Origin: VRUE01 sp963844395
GTDB lineage: Bacteria > Actinomycetota > Thermoleophilia > Solirubrobacterales > 70-9
Direction of reading: 5' to 3'
Length of the DNA stretch: 64,000 nt
NCBI GenBank assembly: GCA_963844395.1
Contig: CAWJNX010000002.1
Location: forward strand, 558,001-622,000
Part shown: positions 17,141 to 25,363 of the stretch, piece by piece
Position numbering within the stretch: the stretch's first letter is position 1
Layout of the letters: every line of letters begins with the position of its first letter
Program-made: the position numbers and the translations under genes
The notes under the pieces: model-generated
What the model was told of the DNA's origin: nothing
Databases searched by the model: none
The model's input: only the letters and a program-made list of their open reading frames with translations

Positions 17141-17743
17141 ATGGACAAGCAAGGTGGTCTTCCGATCGCCGGCGAGCGGCGCGAGCGCGCCGACGCGGCG
17201 GCGAACCGGGTCCGCATCCTCGATGCGACGCGCCTGGTACTGGCCGAGCGCGGCGCCGAGGGGATTACGCTCGACGCAGTCGCTGAGCGGGCGGGGGTCG
17301 GCAAGGGGACTGTGTTCCGCCGCTTCGGCGACCGCTCCGGCCTCTTCCAAGCCCTTCTTGACGAGCACCTGCGCCTCTTCCAGGACGCCTTCATGTTCGG
17401 GCCTCCCCCACTCGGCCCTGGAGCGCCGCCGAAGGAGCGTCTCGCCGTCTTCCTCGAAGGCCTGCTCGACCTCGAGGATGGCCACCTCGAGCTGATCCTC
17501 GCCCTCGAGAGGGATCGCTGGAAAGCCCCGATCGGCGGCTACATCGTCCTCTCCCTCCACGCCGAGAACCTGATCCGGGAGATCTCGCCGAAGCTCGACG
17601 CGCCGATCCTGGCCCAGCTCCTGCTCAACGCCGTGAACGTGAACGTGGTGCGCCACCTGCGTCAGGAGGCGGGGATGAGCCTGGCGGCGATCAAGGCCTC
17701 GGCGCGGGCGCTGGCCGCCGGCTTGGCGAACGCGCGCTCCTGA
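17141..17743 (+). CDS. TetR-family transcriptional regulator
   Basis: The protein (200 residues from the ATG at 17141; TTG and GTG alternatives lie just upstream) has an N-terminal helix-turn-helix (RILDATRLVLAERGAEGITLDAVAERAGVGKGTVFRRFGDRSGLFQALL) and a ligand-binding C-terminal domain. The HTH is typical of TetR. It is the third gene of the flavin reductase-monooxygenase operon and is the likely ligand of the 23-nt palindrome at 15381, which would make the operon self-repressed until its substrate is present. Confidence 0.92.
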   Translation: MDKQGGLPIAGERRERADAAANRVRILDATRLVLAERGAEGITLDAVAERAGVGKGTVFRRFGDRSGLFQALLDEHLRLFQDAFMFGPPPLGPGAPPKERLAVFLEGLLDLEDGHLELILALERDRWKAPIGGYIVLSLHAENLIREISPKLDAPILAQLLLNAVNVNVVRHLRQEAGMSLAAIKASARALAAGLANARS

Positions 17744-17975
17744 GTGGAGCGAACGACTCGCTCCGGAGCGATACCTTCAGCACTACCTGAGAACACCTCC
17801 TCATTTAAACCTACGTACGGAGGCTAGAGGCTCGCCGGCCGACAGTGGACAGTGCCTCTAGGCAGGCGATCTCGCTCGCCCCGCGCCGCTCTTTTGGCCG
17901 GGTCCTGACCTGAGCCGCTGGCCGCCACCCCATCTTCGGCTAGGCTCGACCGAACCCGACCAAGGAGCCAACTCA

Positions 17976-18251
17976 ATGAGCGTTCTTATCCGCTTTGCCC
18001 CCGCGTCCTTGACTGCGGCTCAGTACGACGAGAGCGTCCGCAAGCTCGAAGAGGCCGGCGACTTCCCGCCGGACGGACTCGACTACCACGTCTGCTTCGG
18101 CACCGATGGCAACCTTCGCGTCAGCGAGATCTGGGACTCCCAAGAGCAGCTCGACGCATTCGGCGAGCGACTGATGCCCGTCCTCTCCGAGATCGGCATC
18201 GACCCCGGCAAGCCAGAGCTGATGGAGATTCACAACATCGTCAAGCGCTAG
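17976..18251 (+). CDS. small dimeric alpha/beta-barrel (ABM-like) protein
   Basis: This 91-residue protein resembles antibiotic-biosynthesis-monooxygenase-like dimeric barrels: a strand (SVLIRFAPASL), a helix, YHVCFGTDGNLRVSEIWDSQEQLDAFGERLMPVL, then a last strand with HNIVKR. The preceding AAGGAGCC is a good ribosome site about 8 nt upstream. The function cannot be assigned. The 230 nt before it hold no gene. A second barrel-like protein of similar size is at 28809. Confidence 0.75.
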   Translation: MSVLIRFAPASLTAAQYDESVRKLEEAGDFPPDGLDYHVCFGTDGNLRVSEIWDSQEQLDAFGERLMPVLSEIGIDPGKPELMEIHNIVKR

Positions 18252-18277
18252 CCGCGGGCAGGCTCCGCCGGGGAGGC

Positions 18278-19159
18278 CTACCGCTCGCAACTCCGGATCA
18301 AGTCCACGCCGGCGCCGCCACGGCAGCGATCGAAGCCGGATCCGCCGCGCAGGCGGTCGGCGCCACGGTTGCCCTTGAGCACATCGTTGCCGGCGCCTCC
18401 CCTCAGCACATCCGGGCCGCCGCGGCCGAGGAGGCGGTCCTTGCCTGCTCCGCCGAAGGCCCGGTCGGCCGCGGAGCCGGCACCTATGTAGTCGTTGCCG
18501 CGCCCCGCACAGACCAGATCCCGGCCCGCCAGCGAAGCGATCGTGTCGTTGCCGCCAAGAGTGGCGATGACGTCGCGGCCGCCCGTGCCGGCGATGGTGT
18601 CGTCGCCCGCGGTTCCGATCATCGTGGCGGAGACGCCGCGGCACGTCGCCGCCGGACCGACGACCCGCGTCGTCGCCGTGGCCTTGTTGTTGGATGCGAC
18701 TGGGTCTTTCTGGTCTCCCTTGACCGAGGCCGTGTTGCTGATCGTCCCGACTTTGCGAGGGATGACGGAGATGGTCACAGTCGGCGGGTTGCCGTAGTCG
18801 ATCGTCGGCGCGTTGAGTCCTCCGAGACCGCAGGTGACTTTCTTTCCTTTGTTCGCGCACTGGCCTGCGGTCGCGGTGGCGGAGACGAAGTCAACCTCCT
18901 TCGGAAGCTGATCGGTGACGGTCACGCCGGTCGCCGCGTCCGGCCCGAGGTTTTGCACCCGGATCGTGTAGGTGAGGTTCAATCCGACGTTGACCGGGTC
19001 GGGGCTGTCGGTCTTGGTGATCCTAAGATCGCTTGAGCCGGACGGTGCGGCCGAGCCCACGGCGGCGAAGGCGAGCACAGCGACGGCCACGATCGCGGGA
19101 AGCCATGCAGGGCGTGCCCGGCACTTCGAGCGCAGATTGATCAAGTCAGGGCGTTGCAT
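18278..19159 (-). CDS. exported protein with DUF11-type domain and RTX-like Ca2+-binding repeats
   Basis: The ATG at 19159 has a GAAAGGA site upstream and begins a signal peptide (hydrophobic AIVAVAVLAFAAVGSAA around residues 22-38). Next is a DUF11-like Ig-type domain (about 45-150; LRITKTDSPDPVNVGLNLTYTI... VTDQLP). The C-terminal 130 residues are haemolysin-type nonapeptide repeats of the GGxGxDxL kind (GTAGDDTIAGTGGRD, GGNDTIASLAG, GGAGNDVLKGNRGADRLRGGSG), which bind calcium. It is likely a surface or secreted protein of 293 residues. It is divergent from the LuxR-type regulator, with a palindrome between them. Confidence 0.85.
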   Translation of the reverse strand: MQRPDLINLRSKCRARPAWLPAIVAVAVLAFAAVGSAAPSGSSDLRITKTDSPDPVNVGLNLTYTIRVQNLGPDAATGVTVTDQLPKEVDFVSATATAGQCANKGKKVTCGLGGLNAPTIDYGNPPTVTISVIPRKVGTISNTASVKGDQKDPVASNNKATATTRVVGPAATCRGVSATMIGTAGDDTIAGTGGRDVIATLGGNDTIASLAGRDLVCAGRGNDYIGAGSAADRAFGGAGKDRLLGRGGPDVLRGGAGNDVLKGNRGADRLRGGSGFDRCRGGAGVDLIRSCER

Positions 19160-19299
19160 CGACGGTCCTTTCTCGCTTAGCCGCTCCTCTTGATCAGTCC
19201 TCCCCGCGTCCCTGCGGCCTAAACTTGCTGCAAGCGCCGTTGCGCCAGGCACCACCTTGGTCGGGACGTAGGCGGGCAATTTCCCCGCGGAAGCCAGAT

Positions 19300-19317
19300 A
19301 TCTGCCATCTGGCAGAT
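19300..19317. promoter_or_regulatory. 8-bp-arm palindrome in the divergent promoter region
   Basis: ATCTGCCA-TC-TGGCAGAT has perfect 8-bp arms. It lies 35 nt upstream of the LuxR-type regulator ATG and 140 nt upstream of the RTX-repeat gene, so it could regulate both. LuxR-family or other dimeric regulators bind sites of this size. The binder is unknown. Confidence 0.6.
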
Positions 19318-19351
19318 GTAGTGGCCGCTTGCAGGTCATAGCTTCGCCTTG

Positions 19352-22300
19352 ATGCCGAGCTCTCCAGCTACCGACCCTGTGAGATCATCCGACGCGGGCC
19401 GGGCGCTCGGTCGCCCGCTCATCTGGGGAGATGTGGAAGGAAGCCAGACAGCGACGTTCGCGCTACCGGCTGGCACGGTCACCTTCCTGCTGAGCGACAT
19501 CGAGGGCTCGACGCGCCTCTGGCAGGACGAGCCGGAGTCGATGGCCCATGCAGTGCCCGAGCACTACGCGCTGCTGGAGGAGGCGGTAGCGCTCCACGGA
19601 GGGGTGCGACCGGTCGAGCAGGGCGAGGGCGACAGCATCGTCGCCGCTTTCTCGCGCGGCTCGGATGCCGTTGCGGCGGCGCTGGAGATCCAGCGTCGCA
19701 TGGGCGCACACGCCTGGCCCGAGGGGCCGCCGTTGCGGGTGCGAGTCGCACTGCACACGGCGGAGGCCCAGCTACGAGACGAGGGCAACTACTTCGGGCT
19801 GGCGCTGAGCCGCTGCGCGCGGCTGCGCGAGCTCGCGCACGGCGGCCAGGTCCTGCTCTCGCGGGCCACGCACGATCTTGTGGTCGACCGCCTGCCGGCC
19901 GGGGCTCGGCTGACCGACCGGGGGGTTCACCGTCTGCGCGATCTCGGCCGTCCCGAGCACGTGCATGAGCTTCTCGACGGGGATGCCCCGCAGGAGTTTC
20001 CGGCGCTGCGATCGCTCGACGCGCTTCCCAACAACCTTCCCGGCCAGCTCACCAGCTTCGTCGGGCGGGTCACCGAGCTACGTGAGATCCAGGCGGCGCT
20101 GGAAGGCACGCGGCTGCTGACGCTGACCGGGGGCGGGGGATGTGGGAAGACCCGGCTGGCCCTGCAGACGGCTGCCGACACCGTGGATCGCTATCCCGAC
20201 GGAATCTGGTGGGTGGAGCTGGCCCCGGTCATCGATCCGGAGCAGCTCGGATCGGCGCTGGCCGCGGTTCTGGGCGTTCGCCCCTTGTCCGGCCAGACGG
20301 CGCTGGAGGCAGCCGTCACCCACCTCGCGGGACAGCGGGCGCTGATCGTCCTCGACAATTGCGAGCACCTGCTGGAGGCGAGCGCCGCCGCGGGGGAAGC
20401 CTTGCTCCGCGGCGCGCCCGGGGTGGCGATTCTCGCTACCAGCCGCGCCCCGCTGGGCGTCGCCGGAGAGACGAGCTGGCGGGTGCCGTCGCTGTCGCTG
20501 CCCGCCGAGCGCATGCCCGAGCCGGTGGAGGGGCTAGCGCAGTCCGACGCCGTCCGGCTCTTCATCGAGCGAGCGCTGAAGGTCCGCCCGAACTTCGCCA
20601 TCGGCAACGACAACGCGGCTGCCGTGGCCGGTATCTGCCACGCGCTGGACGGCATACCGCTGGCGATCGAGCTCGCCGCCGCGCGGGTGCGGCTGATGGC
20701 TGTGGAGGAGATCGCCACCGCGCTCGCCGATCGCTTCCGCCTGCTGACCGGCGGGGCGCGAGGCGCGCTGCCGCGCCAGCAGACGCTGCGAGCGTCGGTC
20801 GACTGGAGCTATGAGCTGCTGGAGGAAGACGAGCGCCGGTTGCTGCGCCGGCTGGCCGTATTCACCGGCGGCTGGACGCTCGACCTGGCGGAGGAGGTGA
20901 CTGCCGATGAGAACCTCGAGCGCGTCGCGGTGCTCGACCTGCTCGGCTCGCTGGTCAACAAGTCACTGGTTGTCGTCGAAGAAGGCGAGCCGAGCACCCG
21001 CTACCGCCTGCTGGAGACGGTGCGGCAGTACGGGCTCGACCACCTAAGCCAGTCTCCCGACGAGCAGCCGGTGCGCGACCGCCACCGCGACGCGCTGCTC
21101 TCCCTCGCCGAGGAGGTCGAGCCGCATCTGGGAATGGCCGACCAGCACCTCTGGCTGCGGACGCTCGCCGTCGAGGACTCGAACCTGACGGGTGCGCTGG
21201 AGCACGCGGCGCAAACCGACCCCGACAAGGCGCTGCGGCTGGCGGTCGCCCTGACCTTCTACTGGAAGCTGCGCGGCCTCTTCGCGGCCGCTGAGAGTGG
21301 ATATGCACAGGCGCTCGACGCGGCGCCGGCGGACGCACCCCTGCGCGCGCGGGTGTTGTGGGGTCGCGCCTACCTGATCGTCTACGGCGGTGGCTATGAC
21401 CAGGCAGTCGAGTACGCCGAAGAGGCCATCGAGCTCGCAGAGGCAGCCGGCGACCGCTCGACGATGGCGCGGGCGCTGGACGCGCTGGGCACGGCCACGC
21501 TCCTCTTCGATCCAAAGGGCACCCGACTGGTACAGGAACGATCGCTAGCTCTCGCGCGCGAGAGCGGCGATGAGTGGTGTGTGGCCGACGCTACCCAGAT
21601 CCTGGCCTGGACCTACGTATGGGAAAGCCGACACGAGGAGTCCCTCGCGACCGCCGAGGAGGTCCTTCCCCTGATCGAGCGGATGGGCTACCGCGAGCAG
21701 CTGGCCTGGCACTGGTGCGTGGCCGCAGCGGGGGACTGCGAGTCCGCAGACTGGGCGGCGTGCGAGGAGCACTGCCGGCGGGCGAGCACGGCGGCGGGCG
21801 AAGTGGGAGAGCCAAATACCGAGGGCGCGCCTCAGTGGTATCTGGCCCGCGCCGACCTGCTGCGCGGGCGTCCCGAGCAGGCGCTGGAGCGGTTGGAGGC
21901 GGCAACCGAGCGCGCTGTCAGGGCAGGCGCCGGCATGGTGAGCGGCCTGCTCGACTGCACGCTCGCCCGGGCCGAAGCGGCAAACGGTCGCGGCGCCGAG
22001 GCGCTGCGGCGTCTGGAGCCGAAGATCGCGACGGGGCTCGACGGTGGCTACACGCTCGCCTACGCGGTGCAGGTCCAAGCCGACATCCACTACGTTTTAG
22101 GCGATCGGGATAGGGCGGCGAGCAGCGCCCGGCAGGCGCTGGAGGTGGCCGAGCGGATGGGAGTGTCTTGGGTTCTCGCCCGGGCCTGTATGTGCTTGGC
22201 GTCGGTCTCGCTCGACACGGAGCAATGGAGCGAGGCCGACGGGCACGTGCACCGTGCCCTGGAGGCGATCGAGGCCCGCGGCCTGGTTGCCTTGATCCCC

Positions 22301-22804
22301 GACGCGCTCGAGTTGCTCGCGGAGGTCGCCGGGGGCCTGCACAGCGACGAGGAGGCGGCGCGGCTGCTGGGCGCCGCCGAGGAGGCCCGCACTCGCCATG
22401 AGCTGGTGCGCTCGGAGGCACAGGGCCCGGAGGCACAGGGCCTACGGCTCGCGACGCTGGAGCAGACCCTGCGGCAGCGGCTCGACAGCGACGGCCTGGA
22501 GGGGGCTTTCGCCGAAGGGAGGGTCCTCGATGCCGGCGAGGCGGTCGCATGGGCGCGCCGCGCTCGTGGCGAGCGCAAGCGCCCACCGGGCGGCTGGGAG
22601 AGCCTGACCCCAACCGAGCTTGAGGTCGTACGGCACGCCGCCACTGGCCTGACCAACCCCCAGATCGGCGAGCAGATGTTCATCACCCGGGGCACCGCCA
22701 AGGTCCACCTCTCCCACATCTACGCGAAGCTCGGGGTGCGGAACCGCTCCGAGCTCGCCGCCGAGGCGGCGCGGCGTCAGCTCGACACGGCTGAGGGGCC
22801 TTGA
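19352..22804 (+). CDS. large LuxR-type regulator: class III cyclase domain + NB-ARC ATPase + TPR region + HTH
   Basis: The protein has 1150 residues. Residues about 40-200 form an adenylate/guanylate cyclase domain (TVTFLLSDIEGSTRLW, with EGDSIVAAF in place of GDG). Residues about 235-560 form an NB-ARC/AAA module with the P-loop GGGGCGKTRLA near 263 and LIVLDNCEHLL. Helical repeats resembling TPR follow to about 1060. A LuxR HTH closes the protein (LTPTELEVVRHAATGLTNPQIGEQMFITRGTAKVHLSHIYAKLGV). This STAND-type layout is common in actinobacteria, but the signal is unknown. Its stop overlaps the next start (TGATG). An ATG at 19352 is preferred to the adjacent TTG. Confidence 0.92.
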   Translation: MPSSPATDPVRSSDAGRALGRPLIWGDVEGSQTATFALPAGTVTFLLSDIEGSTRLWQDEPESMAHAVPEHYALLEEAVALHGGVRPVEQGEGDSIVAAFSRGSDAVAAALEIQRRMGAHAWPEGPPLRVRVALHTAEAQLRDEGNYFGLALSRCARLRELAHGGQVLLSRATHDLVVDRLPAGARLTDRGVHRLRDLGRPEHVHELLDGDAPQEFPALRSLDALPNNLPGQLTSFVGRVTELREIQAALEGTRLLTLTGGGGCGKTRLALQTAADTVDRYPDGIWWVELAPVIDPEQLGSALAAVLGVRPLSGQTALEAAVTHLAGQRALIVLDNCEHLLEASAAAGEALLRGAPGVAILATSRAPLGVAGETSWRVPSLSLPAERMPEPVEGLAQSDAVRLFIERALKVRPNFAIGNDNAAAVAGICHALDGIPLAIELAAARVRLMAVEEIATALADRFRLLTGGARGALPRQQTLRASVDWSYELLEEDERRLLRRLAVFTGGWTLDLAEEVTADENLERVAVLDLLGSLVNKSLVVVEEGEPSTRYRLLETVRQYGLDHLSQSPDEQPVRDRHRDALLSLAEEVEPHLGMADQHLWLRTLAVEDSNLTGALEHAAQTDPDKALRLAVALTFYWKLRGLFAAAESGYAQALDAAPADAPLRARVLWGRAYLIVYGGGYDQAVEYAEEAIELAEAAGDRSTMARALDALGTATLLFDPKGTRLVQERSLALARESGDEWCVADATQILAWTYVWESRHEESLATAEEVLPLIERMGYREQLAWHWCVAAAGDCESADWAACEEHCRRASTAAGEVGEPNTEGAPQWYLARADLLRGRPEQALERLEAATERAVRAGAGMVSGLLDCTLARAEAANGRGAEALRRLEPKIATGLDGGYTLAYAVQVQADIHYVLGDRDRAASSARQALEVAERMGVSWVLARACMCLASVSLDTEQWSEADGHVHRALEAIEARGLVALIPDALELLAEVAGGLHSDEEAARLLGAAEEARTRHELVRSEAQGPEAQGLRLATLEQTLRQRLDSDGLEGAFAEGRVLDAGEAVAWARRARGERKRPPGGWESLTPTELEVVRHAATGLTNPQIGEQMFITRGTAKVHLSHIYAKLGVRNRSELAAEAARRQLDTAEGP

Positions 22805-23238
22805 TGGCCGATTCAGCGCCCACGGCGGTTGTAGAGCGGTTCTTGGACCACCTCCGAACGGTCACGGATAACGAAGCTGCCGTGGGGCTTCTCGCAGAGG
22901 ACGTGGTGTACGAAAACAGCTGGCTGCCGACTGTGCGCGGCCGTGAGCGCGTACGCAGACTGTTTCAAGCGCTCATCAGGATCGGCACCGAGGTAGAGAT
23001 GCACGTACACGCGATCTCGGCCGACGGACCAACCGTCTTGACCGAGCGCACCGACGTTCTCCAGTGGGGCCGCCTGCGAGTCCAGTTCTGGATCTGTGGG
23101 CGCTTCGACGTTCACGATGAGCAAATCGTTGTCTGGCGCGAGTACTACGACCCGCTGGCTGTTCTCGCCGCAACCGTGCGCGGCCTGTTCGGCACGGTCG
23201 TGCCGGCGGCGCGCGCGAAGCCGCCGTCTGCAAACTGA
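22804..23238 (+). CDS. limonene-epoxide-hydrolase/SnoaL-like protein
   Basis: The 144-residue protein has the NTF2-like fold. Features are the N-terminal helix (VVERFLDHLRTV), EDVVYENSWLPTVRGRERVRRLF and the C-terminal sheet with ERTDVLQW and WREYYDPLAVLA, which matches the epoxide hydrolase (LEH) family. The Asp/Arg/Asp pattern suits epoxide opening, but many relatives are only binding proteins. Translation is coupled to the LuxR-type regulator (TGATG at 22802-22806). Confidence 0.8.
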   Translation: MADSAPTAVVERFLDHLRTVTDNEAAVGLLAEDVVYENSWLPTVRGRERVRRLFQALIRIGTEVEMHVHAISADGPTVLTERTDVLQWGRLRVQFWICGRFDVHDEQIVVWREYYDPLAVLAATVRGLFGTVVPAARAKPPSAN

Positions 23239-23365
23239 GCTCCTTCGCCTTCGGCCCCCGCCCCGCCAGCGTGCTGCTTCTGTCGCCCATCTAGGGCATT
23301 CCTGCGCGACGCAGCGGAAGCCCTTGATCGGGGACCAGAGGTTGCTACCTTGAAGCGTTCATTCC

Positions 23366-23492
23366 GAGCCGCCTCGCCCAGGCGCAGGCGGACGGGGGAC
23401 CCAGGCAGTTGGGGCGAATAGGCCGGTGATCCGGCCCTAGCGGCATCGGCCGCGAGCCCGTCAGCTAACCCCGTAGGAGCCCGACAGGAGGG
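23366..23492 (+). ncRNA. cyclic di-AMP riboswitch (ydaO-yuaA leader)
   Basis: The leader contains the conserved blocks of the ydaO class in order: GGGGGACCCA (23394-23403), TTGGGGCGAATA (23409-23420), a variable hairpin (GGCCGGTGATCCGGCC), and GAGCCCGTCAGCTAACCCCG (23454-23473), then GTAGGAG. The class binds cyclic di-AMP and usually switches expression off. Its 3' edge includes the AGGAGGG ribosome site of the CBS gene that starts at 23501, so control could be at translation. The 5' boundary is approximate. Confidence 0.9.
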
Positions 23493-23500
23493 AGTTTGAG

Positions 23501-24181
23501 ATGACGACCATTGGCGCAAAGAAGGATCGTTCGCTGGTAGCCCGAGCCGAAGCAGCGCTGTCCGAGCTTGGGAGCGGGGCGACCCGCAGGCGCAAGGCGA
23601 GCCCCGAGGAGACGACGCTGGTTCGCGAGGCGATGAGCAGGCGCGTGGCCGCGATCGAGGCCGACGCGCCGGTCGCCGATGCCGCCGAGCGCCTGGCCGA
23701 GCAGGATGTCGGGGTGCTGGCAATCTGCCAAGCCGGCGATCGCTTGAGCGGCGTGATCACCGATCGCGACATCGTGGTCCGGGTGATCGCCCAGGGGCTT
23801 GATCCAGACGAGCTAACGGTTGGCGAGTGTGGCTCAGGCGAGCCCGTTACCGCCTCTCCGCAAGAGACCTTGGACCAGGCGGCGCGACGGATGGACGAGC
23901 AGCAGGTGCGCCGGCTTCCGGTAACCGATGGGGGCCACCTGATCGGGATCGTCAGTCACTCCGACCTGGCCGCACATGGCGCAGATCGGCGCGCTGACCG
24001 GCTGCTCGAGCGACTGGCACGACGAAGCGGCGACCGGCGTTCGGCTCGCTGGCTGCTGGATCGGCCCTATCGAGGCAGGCGGTTCAACGGCTGTCTCCGC
24101 ACCCCGCCTTCGGGGCGGCTCCTGACATTTGCACTCTGGACCGTTCACGCATTTGGGTTTAACCGACACATCGACTTTTAG
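23501..24181 (+). CDS. CBS-domain pair protein under a c-di-AMP riboswitch
   Basis: The protein has 226 residues: a basic N-terminal region (1-40), then two CBS motifs (about 42-98 with VGVLAICQAGDRLSGVITDRDIV, and 106-160 with VRRLPVTDGGHLIGIVSHSDLA). CBS pairs bind adenosine nucleotides; some bind c-di-AMP. No catalytic domain is attached. The last 55 residues after LLERLARR are unlike CBS proteins and may result from a late frameshift. The riboswitch in the leader ties it to c-di-AMP, hence to osmotic or potassium control. Confidence 0.85.
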   Translation: MTTIGAKKDRSLVARAEAALSELGSGATRRRKASPEETTLVREAMSRRVAAIEADAPVADAAERLAEQDVGVLAICQAGDRLSGVITDRDIVVRVIAQGLDPDELTVGECGSGEPVTASPQETLDQAARRMDEQQVRRLPVTDGGHLIGIVSHSDLAAHGADRRADRLLERLARRSGDRRSARWLLDRPYRGRRFNGCLRTPPSGRLLTFALWTVHAFGFNRHIDF

Positions 24182-24193
24182 GAAGGCTCTGAT

Positions 24194-24222
24194 GAAGAAG
24201 ACCACCGCCGGTGGTGTTCTTC
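24194..24222. repeat. 29-nt inverted repeat downstream of the CBS gene
   Basis: GAAGAAGACCACC at 24194-24206 pairs with GGTGGTGTTCTTC (24210-24222) with one mismatch around a 3-nt loop. It sits just past the CBS stop codon. There is no T-run after it, so it is a weak candidate terminator or an mRNA-end hairpin. Confidence 0.45.
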
Positions 24223-24273
24223 AGTCGTTAGTGACGCGCTCACCAGGGCGCGGGAGGCGTTGTAGCCGACGCT

Positions 24274-24622
24274 GTGGGGAAGGCAGCGGTGCGAGCCTTG
24301 CGGTGGTGCCGGCGTGTAATGGGGCGCCGCCTGGGCGGAGGCGACCAGCGCCAGCAACCCGAGCGCCGCGAGAGCTACAGCGGCGCCCTGGAGGTCAAAG
24401 TCGCCAAAGCCAACCACCGCGGTTCCACTGGCAATCAGATCTTCACGCTGACCGCGGCCAAGGTCATCTTCCACCACGGCGTCAACCCAGTCTCTCCGGC
24501 GGCGGGCAGCCGGGTGAAGCTCCACGGCATGGATCACCAAGCTGGCCAAGCACTGCCCGACCGAAGGCTTCACCCCGACGATCACCGTCAAGAAGGTCGG
24601 CATCCGCCTACCCAAGCACTGA
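24274..24622 (+). pseudogene. degenerate exported-protein gene (OB-fold-like mature part)
   Basis: Frame 1 encodes ALEVKVAKANHRGSTGNQIFTLTAAKVIFHHGV...RVKLHG. After a shift near 24530, frame 2 continues ITKLAKHCPTEGFTPTITVKKVGIRLPKH and stops at 24620-24622. Together this reads like one small exported beta-rich domain. The expected signal peptide is not found on this strand. Instead the minus strand of 24329-24394 reads a hydrophobic signal-like segment (VALAALGLLALVASAQA). The gene appears damaged, perhaps by a small inversion. No named family is recognised. Confidence 0.4.
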
Positions 24623-24687
24623 TCGAAAGTCCTTCGCCAGCCAGCCACAGGGTCGATGATGGGAACACGATTCGGCCCTGACGGAAC

Positions 24688-24716
24688 TTGCGAGACGTAC
24701 GCCCCGAGCGTAGACT
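24688..24716 (+). promoter_or_regulatory. promoter of the 61-aa gene
   Basis: TTGCGA (24688-24693) and TAGACT (24711-24716) are separated by 17 nt, a housekeeping sigma spacing. The ATG follows the -10 box by 9 nt, so the mRNA would be leaderless or nearly so. Confidence 0.45.
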
Positions 24717-24725
24717 CGCCCGGTC

Positions 24726-24911
24726 ATGGCCAAAGACCACGAGTCGAAGGCTGGCTGGCTTGAGCGGAGGCGCGAGAGGAAGCGCGCGAAGCAGCTCCGC
24801 ACGGGCGATGCAGCAGAGAAGACTGCTGAGCGAAGGAAGGCCGGCGGCCCGACGCCCGGTGAGAACGCCGATCGCGCTGGTTGGGCCGGTTTCTTTGGCA
24901 GCGGCTTCTAA
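24726..24911 (+). CDS. small highly charged hypothetical protein
   Basis: The 61-residue protein is almost all helix-forming and charged (KAGWLERRRERKRAKQLRTG...), with a Gly/Phe-rich end (WAGFFGSGF). It is preceded by a plausible promoter. No known domain is recognised. It may be a small nucleic-acid-binding or stress protein, but nothing in the sequence decides this. It lies directly before the mIHF-type gene on the same strand. Confidence 0.5.
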   Translation: MAKDHESKAGWLERRRERKRAKQLRTGDAAEKTAERRKAGGPTPGENADRAGWAGFFGSGF

Positions 24912-25027
24912 GTGCTGGCCTTGGCTTTGGCAATCTGTTTCCAGCGCGCCTTTTTGCCCCAAGGGCATTTTGCGGAGTAAGCGATAGGCGAAGCTCGTAC
25001 CTTGCATCACCGTCAAGACATTGACTC

Positions 25028-25033
25028 TAAAAT
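25028..25033 (+). promoter_or_regulatory. -10 box of a leaderless mIHF-type gene
   Basis: TAAAAT is placed exactly 6 nt before the ATG at 25040, so transcription should start at the ATG itself. No ribosome site is visible. A -35 element is not clear. Confidence 0.45.
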
Positions 25034-25039
25034 CACCGA

Positions 25040-25363
25040 ATGGAAGCGATTCGGGAGGGGAGACCGTCTGCACCCTTGCAACGCCTTGATGCGTTGAAGC
25101 TTGCGAACACAGTGCGCCAGCAGCGGGCGGAGATCAAGCAGGCTCTGAGGAGGGGCGAGGTGAGCATTGCGGTGCTTTTGCTCACTCCCCCCGAATACCT
25201 CCTCACCGCACGACTCTCTCAGATTCTCCTCGCGGCGCCAGGGTACGGACAAGTCCGCGTCAGCCGCCTACTCAAACGCTGTCGAATCTCGCCTCTGAAG
25301 ACGATCGGAACCCTCTCCGAGCGCCAGCGACAAGAACTCGCGCAGGCGTTCTCTGGCATATAG
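25040..25363 (+). CDS. actinobacterial integration host factor (mIHF)-type protein
   Basis: The 107 residues follow the mIHF pattern: a helical N-terminus with RAEIKQALRRGEVSI, LLTPPEYLLTARLSQILLAAPGYGQVRVSRLLKR (the helix-two-turn-helix with the GxG-type turn), and RISPLKTIGTLSERQRQELAQAF. mIHF proteins bind DNA without sequence preference, bend it and assist phage-type integration. A chromosomal copy normally sits near gmk; this one is alone inside the island, so it is probably an accessory copy carried by the element. Transcription looks leaderless. Confidence 0.82.
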   Translation: MEAIREGRPSAPLQRLDALKLANTVRQQRAEIKQALRRGEVSIAVLLLTPPEYLLTARLSQILLAAPGYGQVRVSRLLKRCRISPLKTIGTLSERQRQELAQAFSGI

